Positions 10,153 through 20,915 of a DNA stretch of 35,734 nt are shown in pieces; positions within the stretch are counted from its first letter, which is position 1, and each line of letters begins with the position of its first letter. The position numbers and the translations under genes are program-made. This DNA is from Umbelopsis ramanniana AG (lineage: Eukaryota > Mucoromycota > Umbelopsidomycetes > Umbelopsidales > Umbelopsidaceae), in the NCBI RefSeq assembly GCF_025399195.1, contig NW_026252187.1, positions 1,801-37,534 of the forward strand. Direction: 5' to 3'. The notes under the pieces are model-generated. The model was given only the letters and a program-made list of their open reading frames with translations. It had not been told where the DNA came from and did no database searches.

Positions 10153-12281
10153 TTAAAATCGTTTCATAAACTTCAGATGTAATTCTTCCGGAGAAATGAT
10201 ACCCACACCTCCACCTATGACTATATGATGCTCAATGGTAGAGTTGCCTGGGAGTGTCCATGTAAACTTACGGAGTAGCATCGAAAGTGCCACTTTCTGT
10301 TCAGCTAAACTGAAGTTCATACCTGCAGGAAAACGGTTCCACAATAAATTAGTCAGGTCCAAACACAGAGTACTTACAATAACACTACCATTTACCAATG
10401 CACTGTCTAGATCCGCTTCCAAATGGTGCCCAGGAAAGTCCTTGTCCAGCTTTTGACTCACTCTCACCTCCAGGAGCGAAACGTTCAGGAAAAAAGGCTT
10501 CAGGATCTTTCCATACTGATGGGTCATGATGCATGACAAATATATCAGCGATCAAGGAGGCTCCTTTTGGAATGAATGTACCAGCAAGTTCAGTATCCCT
10601 GTTACTCTGCCGTGGAAGGGTATTTTGAGCGGGCCCACTCATACGTAGTGTCTGTAGAAAGATGTACAGATGATTATAGCTTTTCACCTACTGAGCAGCA
10701 ATACTTTAAGACTGTGTGCCGTTGGATTACTTACCTCTTTAACAACCATATAAATGTACTTCATATCTGAGCACTGTTGTGCAGATGGATAGACAATATC
10801 ATCACCATCTCCTAGAATTCTAATGGCTTCTTCACGAGCTTTCCCTTGAACGTGCTGCCAATTAAATGTTGAATGAGCTTACTACAGCTGCACGATATCA
10901 CTTTTGAACAACTAACCTGGTTAACAGCCAGATAGTACAGCGCAAAGCTTAGTGCGTTTGATGTAGTATCATGGCTAATATTGGATGTGTACAACTTGTG
11001 TAAACAAAAGCTCTCGTTACTTTCATTAACACAAATACTTCGATATAGGACACATACCCTGCTAAGAAAAAGGCGGCCAAATTATCACGAAGTTCTACAT
11101 CAGAAAGTTGATGTTGAGGGTTCCCAGTGTCTTCGTTCGCTTCGAGCATCAAAGTGAGCAAGTCCTTCTCTCCTTCTTCAATATTGTGCTTGTTGCTAGC
11201 CAGGGTTTTTCGTTTGCGGTCGATGATGCTGAAAAAGATGGTGTTCATTTCATCCATTTTTCGATGCAGTGCTCTACGTTTTGGAATGACCCAAAGGAAG
11301 TACTTTTCGAGAATGGGGAAGAAGAAATAAATTGGATTTTGAGTACCTTTGATGATTTCGTTATACATTTTTACTTTCTCGTTATCGGGATTGTCGAGAG
11401 CTTCGAAATCGTAATCGAAAGCTGCAAGCCCTATAATGTCCAATGTAAATCTGACAAGCAGCACAAATGAGCAGCCACTTTCTCGTCGAAAATCGTGCAT
11501 ATGCACATGTACCTACCGCTGCAAGAACTTTGGAACGTCGATGCTAACAAGACCATCCTCTTCTTTCTCGAAAGCAACCATCATTCTCTCACACTGTCTT
11601 CCAAACATCATTACAGGCATAGATCTGTGGAAGGCTGGATTTGCGATCTGGTAATTATACGTATTTAGATAGATCTTGACCTACACCTGAAGCCATCTAA
11701 CTTACCATGTGATGCTTTTTCCAAACATCCCCGTTTAATACAGCGATATTTTCAGCGCCACCAAACCGGACTATCAGTGATTCCATGTGTTTGCTGAAAC
11801 TGAAGTGCTTCGGAAAATCATCTAATCAAGATATGAGATTCTCATCAGCATAAATATATAATCCAAGTTACTAAAGATATAGAATGAAAGAAAACATACC
11901 AGCTCGAAGGAGTAAAGTCTTCATGGCAGCAGGGTTGGCAATAGCAACCGTCCATCCAAATCGATCGGGTCTCAAGTAGATCCCATTTGGAGACTTTGCC
12001 AGCACTGGAAGAATGACTTTCTGAGTTCGTACATCAATTCCTTCGCCTGAAAAAGCGGATTTCATGTATTTCCAATATGAGACAATAGGGATGTGTCTAA
12101 GATTCCTTGGAACTCGTACCGTATTGTAAACTTGGTAGCTGAGGAAGGCAACTACGGCTGCAGCTATGTATGCGCTGGGCGATCTGCGCTTGACATACGC
12201 TATGATATGGTGGACATAGAAGGAGCTTAGTTTTTCAAAGTGCTTTTCAGCATCATTTAATAGCACTTGTAGCGAACTCAT
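10153..12281 (-). CDS. Cytochrome P450 monooxygenase, copy C (CYP509-like), 8 exons, 541 aa
   Basis: Model: complement(join(10153..10322, 10396..10651, 10735..10854, 10917..10974, 11058..11450, 11517..11647, 11706..11821, 11900..12281)). Every exon has exactly the same length as in copy B. The start MSSLQVLLND at 12281 is the first ATG; the frame extends upstream only through a TTG. It has an N-terminal membrane helix after VKRRSP, I-helix AGHDTT (340-345), K-helix ETLR (E400, R403), PERF and heme loop FGSGSRQCIG (Cys484). It ends in KRF like B and D. Exon 4 keeps the hydrophobic NPIYFFFPILEK stretch seen in all copies, a plausible membrane-facing F-G region. The reaction would be NAD(P)H-reductase-dependent oxygenation; the substrate cannot be read from sequence. 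The deepest differences from B and D lie in exon 8 and in the loop after the K-helix. Confidence 0.9.
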
Positions 12282-12705
12282 GATACTCCCCAAATGAAAT
12301 AATTGAGAAGTTGACTTGAAAGGGCTGTGGAAATCTGGGAGTCATAGCCCCCGAAGGATGCTCACTAGGAGAAACACAAACTTGGGTTAGGCGTTTTCCG
12401 TGTGACGTATCATCTCTTTGACAGTGGCTCATGGAGACTGACAACAAACATCGGCGAATGCGGCGAGAAAATATTGACGAAATCAAGCTATTATGAAGGT
12501 ATTCATTCGAACGTTTTGTTATCTGGTTAAACAAACTATCCGTTTTTCATCACTTATAGGTCTGCTTTATTTAGTTCAGCAGTTATACTTTGATATTCAA
12601 GCATAATGTAAGCAAGTCTGATTCCAATGTAAAGAAATCGAAAGAATACAGTAGTCACTTAATATCATTGAAGGATATAATGAGTGAGTGCTGTACCAAA
12701 TCCGC
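12282..12705. other. Spacer between P450 copies C and D
   Basis: 424 bp covering the upstream region of copy C and the 3' flank of copy D. Apart from the promoter motif pair at 12384-12408 I see no coding or structural signal. Confidence 0.6.
12384..12408 (+). promoter_or_regulatory. GGGTTAGGCG plus TGACGT upstream of P450 copy C
   Basis: GGGTTAGGCG (12384-12393), followed by TGACGT (12403-12408), a half-CRE/bZIP-type core. The motif starts 103 bp before the ATG at 12281. Copy D has the same pair with closer spacing. This is a likely shared proximal element; the binding factor is unknown. Confidence 0.45.
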
Positions 12706-14817
12706 TTAAAATCGTTTTGAGAACTTCAAATGGAGATCTTTTGGAGAAATGATGCCTGTTCCTCCCCCTAGTACTATGCCATCTTTGTTGATAGAGTTAT
12801 CAGCAAGTGTCCAGGTAAACTTGCGTAGCATCATGGAGAGCAATACTTTTTGTTCAGCTAAGCTAAAGTTCATGCCTACCGAAACATCAAAGTGTATAAA
12901 TCCAAATATTAGCGACAGTCAATGGTAGTTCAGAACCCAATACAGCTAACAAATTTCTTACCAATACATTGTCGAGCACCATTTCCAAACGGTACCCAGA
13001 AGAGGCCATTACCTGCCTTCGATTCGCTCTCACCGCCCGGGGCAAAGCGCTCAGGAATGAACGCCTCAGGGTCCTTCCAGATGGACGGGTTATGATGCAT
13101 GACGTATATGTCAGCCGATACTGATGACCCCTTGGGAATAAAAGTTCCTGCAAGCTCAAAGTCTTCCTTATTTAAGCGTAGGGTGGTGTTTTGGGCTGGG
13201 GGCTCCAATCTTAATGTCTGAAACGGAGGTTAGTGTGCTGGTATCCTTCAATAGGCATATAATAAGGTTACCTCTTTCATGACCATATAAATGTATTTCA
13301 TATCTGAACACTGGGACGCATTGGGATAGACGATATCGTCTCCATCACCTAAAACTTCAATCACTTCTTTTCGAGCTTTCTCCTGTATTTTCTATAAATA
13401 ATCCTTTGTATTAGATCGGCGTGCAACATGAACCTCTGTTAAACCTAATGCCGACAAATAAGTGTGATCCACTCACTGGATTGACCGCTAAATGGTATAG
13501 CGCAAATGACAGTGCATTGGATGTTGTGTCATGACTGTAATGTTTAAATAAAAATCTAGTCCCATTTGTTGATTCTTGCAACATGAGCTCTTACCCTGCC
13601 AAGAAGAAGATGGCCAAATCATCACGAAGCTCTGAATCTGAAAGTCGATCTCCAGCATCCTTTGAATCTGCGTTGGCTTCAAGCATCAACGTTAGTAAAT
13701 CCTTTTCTGCATCTTCAGCCGATTCTTTCATGTTTGCCAGAGTCTGACGCTTGTTCTCAATAATGCTATAGAAAATCTGATTCATGTCGTCCATCTTCTT
13801 GTGTACGGCTCGACGCTTAGGTAGTGCCCAGAGAAATCGTTTCTCGAGGATGGGGAAGAAGAAGAAGACGGGGTTTCGAAAGCCATCCATAATAGCGTTG
13901 TAGGTGCCTACTTTTGCATTGTTTGGGTCATCGAGAGCTTCGAAATCGTAGCCAAATGCTGCAAGGCCAATGACATCCAATGTGAAACTGAGGCGCAATG
14001 TGTTTGAGTATTGGAGTGATGTGGCTTCATTCTCGAATGCACTTGGGGTAAAACATACCGTTGCAAAAACATGGGGACGTTTACATTATTAATGCCATCT
14101 CCCTCCTTTTCAAATTGTGTCATCATTTTTTCACATAAACGACCAAACAATTTGACAGGCATGGATCGATGGAATGCGGGATTGGCAATCTAGTTAGGCG
14201 CGGTTATCATATTGTTTAGGCGGTTGAGTGTTGCAGGTATAAGATAGCCTACCATACGGTGCTTCTTCCAAACACTGCCGTTCAAAGCAACAATGTTTTG
14301 TGTGCCTATGAACTTGCTAAATAGTGATTCTGGTTGTAGAACAATACCTTGATGCTTTTCAAAATCATCTAATCATATCGAACAGTCAGTGTTAGCACGC
14401 GTTAATGGTAGCTGCATACAAAGGAAATGCCTCCTTACCTTTTCGAAGTAGGAGTGTCTTCATGGCGCTGGGACCAGCCACACTTACACACCACCCAAAT
14501 CGATTTGGTCGTAAGTAGATGCCATTCGGCGAGTTCTTAAGAACTGGAAGAATAACGTTGCGAGTTCGTAAGTCAATGCCTTCCTCCGACAACGCCGATC
14601 TCATGTACGCCCAGAAGGGAACAGCTGGTATATGCCTCAGGCTTTTTGGCACACGTACAAAACTGTAAACTTGATAGCTGAAGAAAGCAGCGATGGCAGC
14701 AGCTATGAAGGTTTGCGGAGACCTACGCTTGACGTAAGGCAGAACATAAGTCGTGTAGAAAGAAGTAAGCGTTTGCAGTGGCTTATTAACATCATTCAAT
14801 AGCATTTTCAAATCCAT
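12706..14817 (-). CDS. Cytochrome P450 monooxygenase, copy D (CYP509-like), 8 exons, 540 aa
   Basis: Model: complement(join(12706..12875, 12962..13217, 13272..13391, 13477..13534, 13595..13987, 14059..14189, 14253..14368, 14439..14817)). Exon lengths equal those of B and C except exon 1, one codon shorter. Landmarks: membrane helix after VKRRSP; AGHDTT I-helix (339-344); ETLR (E399, R402); PERF; heme loop FGNGARQCIG with Cys482 or 483. D differs from B and C in the heme loop (Asn and Ala in place of Ser and Ser), in WVPFG before it, and in QPES in exon 2, so it is the outlying intact paralog. It is the most upstream member of the array in transcription direction, 459 bp from the MED16 stop. 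I prefer the ATG at 14817 because it aligns with B and C; an upstream ATG could add residues. Confidence 0.9.
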
Positions 14818-15276
14818 GGTATTTTGTTGACGATATAAAAATGTGCGAAAAAGGTGAAGGTGAAGCATCCGTATGCGTTTTAAAATCATGATGAAAACGT
14901 TCGGTAGGGTTAGGCGTATTTGACGTCTCACCAGTATGTTAATTGTTGTCGCCGTAACACAAATTCATTTCTCTGCACGGTTAGCAAAACCTCCTCCCAC
15001 AGCACAGTATCTTGTACAGCACTTCCGTACATAGGTTATTTTCAACAATCCTATCAATGTTGTATTAAGGCATCTCTTCGATTCAAAGCTGATTTAAAAC
15101 TTATGCATCACACCTGCTTCCCTTATACGGGGGACAAATCAACATGGTCTGACTGGCAGCGCTAAAATCATCGGCCCGAAATGGTGACTTTATTCCTATT
15201 CGCTAGACTTCAAAATGGGGATGGCAGTATGTTTACTTGGATGCAGTACCCCGTTGAGTCATATATCGGAAGAAAC
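14818..15276. other. Spacer between P450 copy D and MED16
   Basis: 459 bp: upstream region of copy D and 3' flank of MED16. The 81-aa open frame at 14920-15165 (+) has no recognisable content. The promoter motif pair at 14907-14926 is listed separately. Confidence 0.6.
14907..14926 (+). promoter_or_regulatory. GGGTTAGGCG plus TGACGT upstream of P450 copy D
   Basis: GGGTTAGGCG (14907-14916) and TGACGT (14921-14926), starting 90 bp before the ATG at 14817. The order and strand are the same as upstream of copy C. The shared spacing from the start codon argues for a conserved promoter element rather than chance. Confidence 0.45.
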
Positions 15277-18200
15277 TCAAATAAACGCTTCCTCACAGAG
15301 GCAAAATCTGATCAGGCTTTGCTGCCACGGAGTTGGCATAGCCATGCCCAGGTCTCCCACACTAGCTTGCGTTATTTCCGACATTGAGCTTTGATAGCAT
15401 CTAGAGCAAAAAGAGCGACGGGATAAGGCGCCGAATTTCGTTGCAAAACATTGCATATTTACGACTCCAGACTTACCTTATACATCGGCGTATACCATAT
15501 GCGTTTGTTACAGCTGTGTGCTGCTGTGTAGCATACATGGGATTTATAACGTTCATTTCGCCAAGTAAAAAGAAAGACGGCGAAGTGCACGTCCGCTTGT
15601 GCTTTGTCGTCAACTCTTGTAGGGCTTGTAGTTTATCTTTGGGTAGCATGGGCTTGGTAAGTAGGCTGAATGTTGATGCTAAGAAAGGAGAAAGATTAGC
15701 CATACCCCTCTTACAAGCCTCCTTGCAATCATGTTCACTTTGAGATATTTACCATCTGTCTGCGGTTTCCCAGATTTATCAACGTCATCCAGATCGAAAA
15801 GGAACTCCACCATCGCCTTTATAGAGATAGCGTTGTCTTCCAATATGCTTTTGATGTAGCCTTCTAGAACTGGCTTATTAGGTGGAGCTAAGGTTGTGTT
15901 ACTGACAAATGACGCATATCGATCAATCAACAACAGTAGCCTGCGAATGCATTCTCGTGACTCCGGATGCAACAATATGGCGGTTGGATTTGGTGTAGTT
16001 GTTGCTCGTTCCACGGCTAAATAGAAGATACCAATAAGCGTCATGATGCACTAATAATATTTAAACTCTGTGCTTACCATTGCCATTTGCAACCTTACGG
16101 TTAAACAATAGAGACCACGCCTGCATGACCGTTACAATATAATCCATGACCCAAGATGATAAAGGAACCAATGGCCACAGAGTTGCTGCAACATGTTACA
16201 TTAGATTTCCTGCAGCTAGTAACAGAAAGGGTTAAAATTATCAACCAACCTATATCGAACTCCAAATTGATGTCTTGTACTTTCGTGACATCCTTCAGGG
16301 CTGCATTCGTAGCGGAAATGGTAGTTGTTAGCTTTAAATGAGGCTATGCATGACTGTACAAGCCGTGCTTCCAACTCACCAAACAACCGAGATATGGCAT
16401 CATAATCAGATATACAGCTACTCATTAAGCATTCTAGAATAGCATGCAGCTGTATGGAATCAAATAAATTGCGACATTGTATCCTCTTTGAATTTGTAGT
16501 TCTACCAGCAGCCGAGGTTAATAGGTCGGAATAATAAAAGGCGTGCTCATCACTTGATGTACTAACCTATATATTGAAATCAGGAAGGTGAACAGTTGCA
16601 CCAGCTGCGTGCTCGCCCACATTTCTGGAAGTGTTGTATCCTTCCTCTGTTCGCCATCCTCCGATTTGATTTCCAGGTCCGAGGTATCAAAATCATAAAT
16701 ATGCTCATACTGTATCAAAATGTCTTGAACAAGTTGGTCCGCAAAATCTATGGGCAAAAACATAAATTAAACCTCATATTTTTAAGGCGGGAAGTGGTGA
16801 AAAGTTAAATTGTTTTCACACAAATACTGACCATTTATATTATTTTCCTTGATAAGTCGAGCAGCCTCTGTAAACAGATCAGAGCAATCGACATGGTTCA
16901 AAAGACCCAACACAAGTAACTGAGTCAATGACTCCTTCGTCCCTGTGAAAGAAAAAACGATGAGCTGCACTGTTTGACATTCACCTTTTCAAACCTGATT
17001 TAAAACTCCTACCGCGTATATCCGGTGTCGATTCAATTAACTGGTCGCTCGTTATTCTTCGTGATCCCAATTTGCCCGATGAGAACATGTAAATCAAGTG
17101 CGTTTCATTGGCAGATGTTACTATGTCTCGAACAGGATCATCCACACCATCGTCAAACTGATGTACGCCAGTAATCTCCCAAAAACTGGATCCAATGATA
17201 CTGATATCATCGTTACTCGAGGTCCAATCCTCATTCGATTTGGATACTCCCAGTGTTGCGCTGTCTCTGTATTCCATTTGTATACTGCCGTCGCTGAACC
17301 CAACTACCAAATCTCTGTTGGCATCTGCCGCTTTCAATACTGTGATGAGACGATCCGGGACAGAGTGGCCATATGCTAGTTTAAGTGCCTTTGTACACCG
17401 CATGTGGGTTAGACATGTTTCAGGTCGACAGTCGCGCTGTTTCTCAGCGCCATTACCCTGCGACTTACATTTCGTCCTGGTGTTGCAAAGCTTGATCCGT
17501 GGTTAGCTTCGGGTAAGAAATCGGCCGGTATTTGCTTGCTGGTCTCTGTTAACTCCCATACAGCTACAGCACTGTTGTACGTAGGTTGTGTCTCTCCCAT
17601 CATATCGGTAGTATTGTCATCAATCTTTCCGATGGCGAGGGCTAGGCGGACATGACTTAAACCCTTTACTAAAAGTAAGTGAGTGACAGAAGAGAATGGG
17701 TCTTGCAGGATACGAAGTGACTTGTCCACAAGGGGAGCCGTTAGGTGGATTTGCGATATCGGCTTGCACGATATGACTGGTAATATATAAAACAAGTGTT
17801 CAGCTGCGCATATCCAGCGGAATGGACTTGACTATATGAAGCACTACTTACTGCCCTCCTTTATCTTTAATGGAAAGGTGATTTGCAACTCTGTCAAGTA
17901 CACTTCTTTGGGCTTACTCGAGGCATTATGAGAAGCCAGGTATATTTTACCATCTGCAATATTGGTACAGGATGAATTAAATTGACTGAGAAGGATCTAC
18001 AATATGATTCGCACTTTCCGGAATGAACTTACCAGTATTCAGTAAAAGTGAAGCATGAGAGATTTTGTTCCATGATCTACCAGTAATCATACTGAAATCC
18101 AAGATTTCTTTTGATTGTTGCTTGAAGATGGTATACGGTGCTGTTTGCTTTCTCTGTTTCTGTTTCATCAGCTGTCCAGCGCATAATAAGCTTGTAGAGA

Positions 18201-18918
18201 ACGATGAAAAGATATTGGAGTTGCGTTGATAATGTACAGTAATTTCGCCACTGACCGTCACTATCAGGAAAGCAAGGTGGCCAAACGGATTGCGCGGTCC
18301 TACAAACTGATCCAGAACAAATTTCTTATTCCCTTCTGGATTTTGAGTCGCAGAGTACTAAATGGTTGGATTAGAATGCTGTCTCAGCGCTCTGAAAATA
18401 GATTATATCTCAATGTTTTTTCATACCGATCTTTCGCTGTTGAGCCATAGAAATGCTACAGCTGGTTGTTGTAGATGATGACAGTAGACATTCGCCCACG
18501 AGCGAGTTGACTGAAGAATTATGAAGGATTAGGACTATATCCGAGATTCACTATGGTTGTTCCTCGGACTTACAGATTGTTCCCAAATAGCCAGTCTTCC
18601 CGTTTCGTCAATAGTAGCGAGGTAGTTACCACGCTGATTCCATTCCAAATGGGTAATTGCGTAATGTCCGTGGTATTGCTGAGCCAAAAGTAAAGGCGTT
18701 CTCTTTGGCTGACTTTTGTTTGTATATGTGTTTTCGGTAATGGCTTCTATAGAGCATGACGATGGAGTGGGTTTTTTGGTGGCAACGAGAATGTTGGTTT
18801 GAGAGCACGCTAGATTTGAGTAACCGCGTCTGTAAGACAACTGAGAATGCAGCACCCGTACTGGTTGCGACTGTGAGAGCACTTCGTCAGCATGTCGCCT
18901 AGTACTGTTCGATGTCAT
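15277..18918 (-). CDS. MED16: Mediator complex subunit 16 (MED16/SIN4-like), 14 exons, 916 aa
   Basis: Exons (plus coordinates): 15277-15400, 15477-15678, 15753-16016, 16078-16185, 16250-16300, 16380-16501, 16567-16747, 16832-16942, 17013-17436, 17469-17776, 17852-17953, 18033-18357, 18427-18510, 18574-18918. MED16 belongs to the Mediator tail and links activators to RNA polymerase II. The N-terminal half is a WD40-type propeller: ITHLEWNQRGNYLATIDETG and the following IWEQ are a typical blade. Later come the Med16-like DRLITVLKAADANRDLVVGF, the LWPLVPLSSWVMDYIV stretch, and a C-terminal tail with Cys residues (RRCIRCYQSS, FCLCEEAF). The start at 18918 is the first ATG; the frame extends upstream only through a GTG. 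One inferred intron (17437-17468) is only 32 nt; the others are 61-84. The MED16 assignment comes from recalled family patterns. All junctions keep frame. Confidence 0.8.
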
Positions 18919-19165
18919 CGCTAGTGTAATGTGTGGGGTCACAACTACAGACGTTGAGTCAAAGCTGAGAAATTGCGGAATGAAACGAATGCTTCAGCTT
19001 TAAGCAATGGAACCTGAACTCGAAATTAGATCAGTGGCACAAGCCACTTTAACTTCCCATGTTAATAAAAAATAGGGGTTTCTTAAAGACATTGTACTGA
19101 ATATTGTTACATAAATAATTACAAAGGCAAGGCTAGATTTACTTTTAAAATACTGAAAAAAAAAA

Positions 19166-20462
19166 TCAATCCTTTCCAACAAGCAATGCTTCTTTTGGGG
19201 ATGTTTCTAGAACTTTGCTCTGCCGTAAGCGTGCAATTCCTTTGCCAACGTTCTCGATATGAACTTCCAATGGTAGTGAGTCAGCGATGATGATGGGTCG
19301 AACAACTTGAGATCTAAGCTCTTCCAAATCCGTCTGAAAGGCAATCATGCGGTGCAACATCAACTGTAGCTTCTCTGCGGCATCCCGACGCTGAAGCTCA
19401 AAGTTGTTGAGTAACATCATGTTCTTTTCCACTAAAGGTCGTCTCATTCCTTTTCCAGAGATCATATTGAGAATGTCAGCGAGAAGACTTGGTCGATGTT
19501 GGTCTTGGAAATATGCTTCTTGTGTAGTTATTTCTTGTATGGAGTACAAGTCCTCTTCCAGTCGATCAAGACAGCCTTGGGCTTCCTCAATGGCGAGAAT
19601 CAACCTAGCTGCTTCGTCCTCTGGGTAAAGAATGTCAGTAAAAGCGGTTGTATTCACATGGTCAACCTTATGTTAACCAGGCTCTACTTACCAACTAAGC
19701 CCATCGACGTTTCATATAACTTGCGCAATTCCTGCTTACTACCCTTCTTGGTTTCCAAATCATGAAGTTTTCTCAAAATAAAACTGTTGTAAGTAATAAG
19801 ATTATCAATGGTTCCTTTCGTTTTGGCTTGAAGTGACTGATGATACAATATCGTTAGAATGATAGCGTCTTCTAAACAGTGCTCCATGGTCAATAGTGCT
19901 TACTTGGATTTTCCTTCCAAGGTCTCGTGATCGTAACAAGTAATCGCCAAGCTTGTCATCCAACAAGTGAGCGCTGCCCAATCCTGAGTATTTAATCATA
20001 ACTTGCAAATCTCTGGTGGCTAACTCGACTTTTTTGAGTTCGATGGCCGAGATGGTGTCTGGATTATATTGGGAGGTCATCGTCTCGTACAGGTTGACTT
20101 GTTTCTCCACCAGCTGAGAAAAGTCAGGTACCGGTGCGCGGACATCTTGACAAAATGGAATGTAGGAACCCCAAATGCTTGGACATATTAACGTTGTGAC
20201 TGAATCTGTAACTGTATTGTATGTGTATGAAACCATGGCGGCCAGTATTGCTCCTGCCAAGAGCCATGAGAGTATCGGTTTGATGGTGATCAATGCACCA
20301 ACTATGACGTCTTTAAAACGCGAAACAATAAGGGAAAGAAATCAGCTAGAGCGTTGCATGGCTGAACGTTTCGTTCCTATATTTACCCTTGCCATAAGAT
20401 ATTATGGTTTGTATATGCTTAGTCGGTTGAATATTGGTTTCTCCATGAGTTTTTGGAGGCAT
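19166..20462 (-). CDS. Hypothetical single-pass membrane protein with long helical domain, 360 aa
   Basis: Model: complement(join(19166..19620, 19692..19836, 19904..20310, 20387..20462)); GT-AG introns of 76, 67 and 71 nt. I do not recognise the family. Residues 1-25 (MPPKTHGETN...) are polar. A hydrophobic helix at about residues 34-56 (ITIKPILSWLLAGAILAAMV) looks like one membrane anchor. The remaining 300 residues are rich in Leu, Glu, Lys and Arg and probably helical or coiled-coil (ELKKVELATRDLQVM; AARLILAIEEAQGCLDRLEE; EKLQLMLHRMIAFQTDLEEL). The short first exon was chosen because it supplies an ATG and the right phase; the body frame has no ATG before its first stop upstream. No catalytic motif is visible. 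It lies between MED16 and the VTC trio on the same strand. Confidence 0.7.
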
Positions 20463-20915
20463 AATGTAAAAGTTACAGATCTAGGTTTAATTCACTGGCT
20501 AGCCCTTATTTTGGCATGAAAAAAATTCAAGTGCCGAAAAAACTACCAATCAAACCCAGACTCTTTTCCTCAGATTGACATCAGCATACAAAAATCCGAA
20601 AGAACCTTTTATTGTTGCTCTCTGCTGGAAGTAAGTGTATATATACTCATGGAAATCATTTTATGTGGTATAAATGCTTAGATATAGAAGGAAGTGAAAT
20701 GAATTAATTGAAATGAAATGAAATGAAAGAAAGAAAGAAAAAGCGGGTATGTTACATTGCAAACAACTAGAGCATGAGAGGGAAATATTGTTTCGCACAA
20801 GTTGTTTACCACTAGCTCTTCTATGCCTCAAACTAAAGTTGTGAGGAAAGATATGTCGATATCCAAACAATGGGGCCATCATTCTTCAATGTGGTCATGC
20901 TATAAGGTTTTTGAT
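20463..20915. other. Intergenic spacer upstream of the membrane/helical protein
   Basis: 453 bp between the 360-aa protein's start and the stop of VTC paralog 1. It contains a GAAAT/GAAA microsatellite (20710-20742). No gene is supported; the open frame at 20661-20882 (-) has no homology signal. Confidence 0.6.
20710..20742. repeat. GAAAT / GAAA microsatellite
   Basis: About three GAAAT units pass into four GAAA units, an uninterrupted purine tract on the plus strand about 170 bp downstream of the VTC paralog 1 stop codon. Confidence 0.8.
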
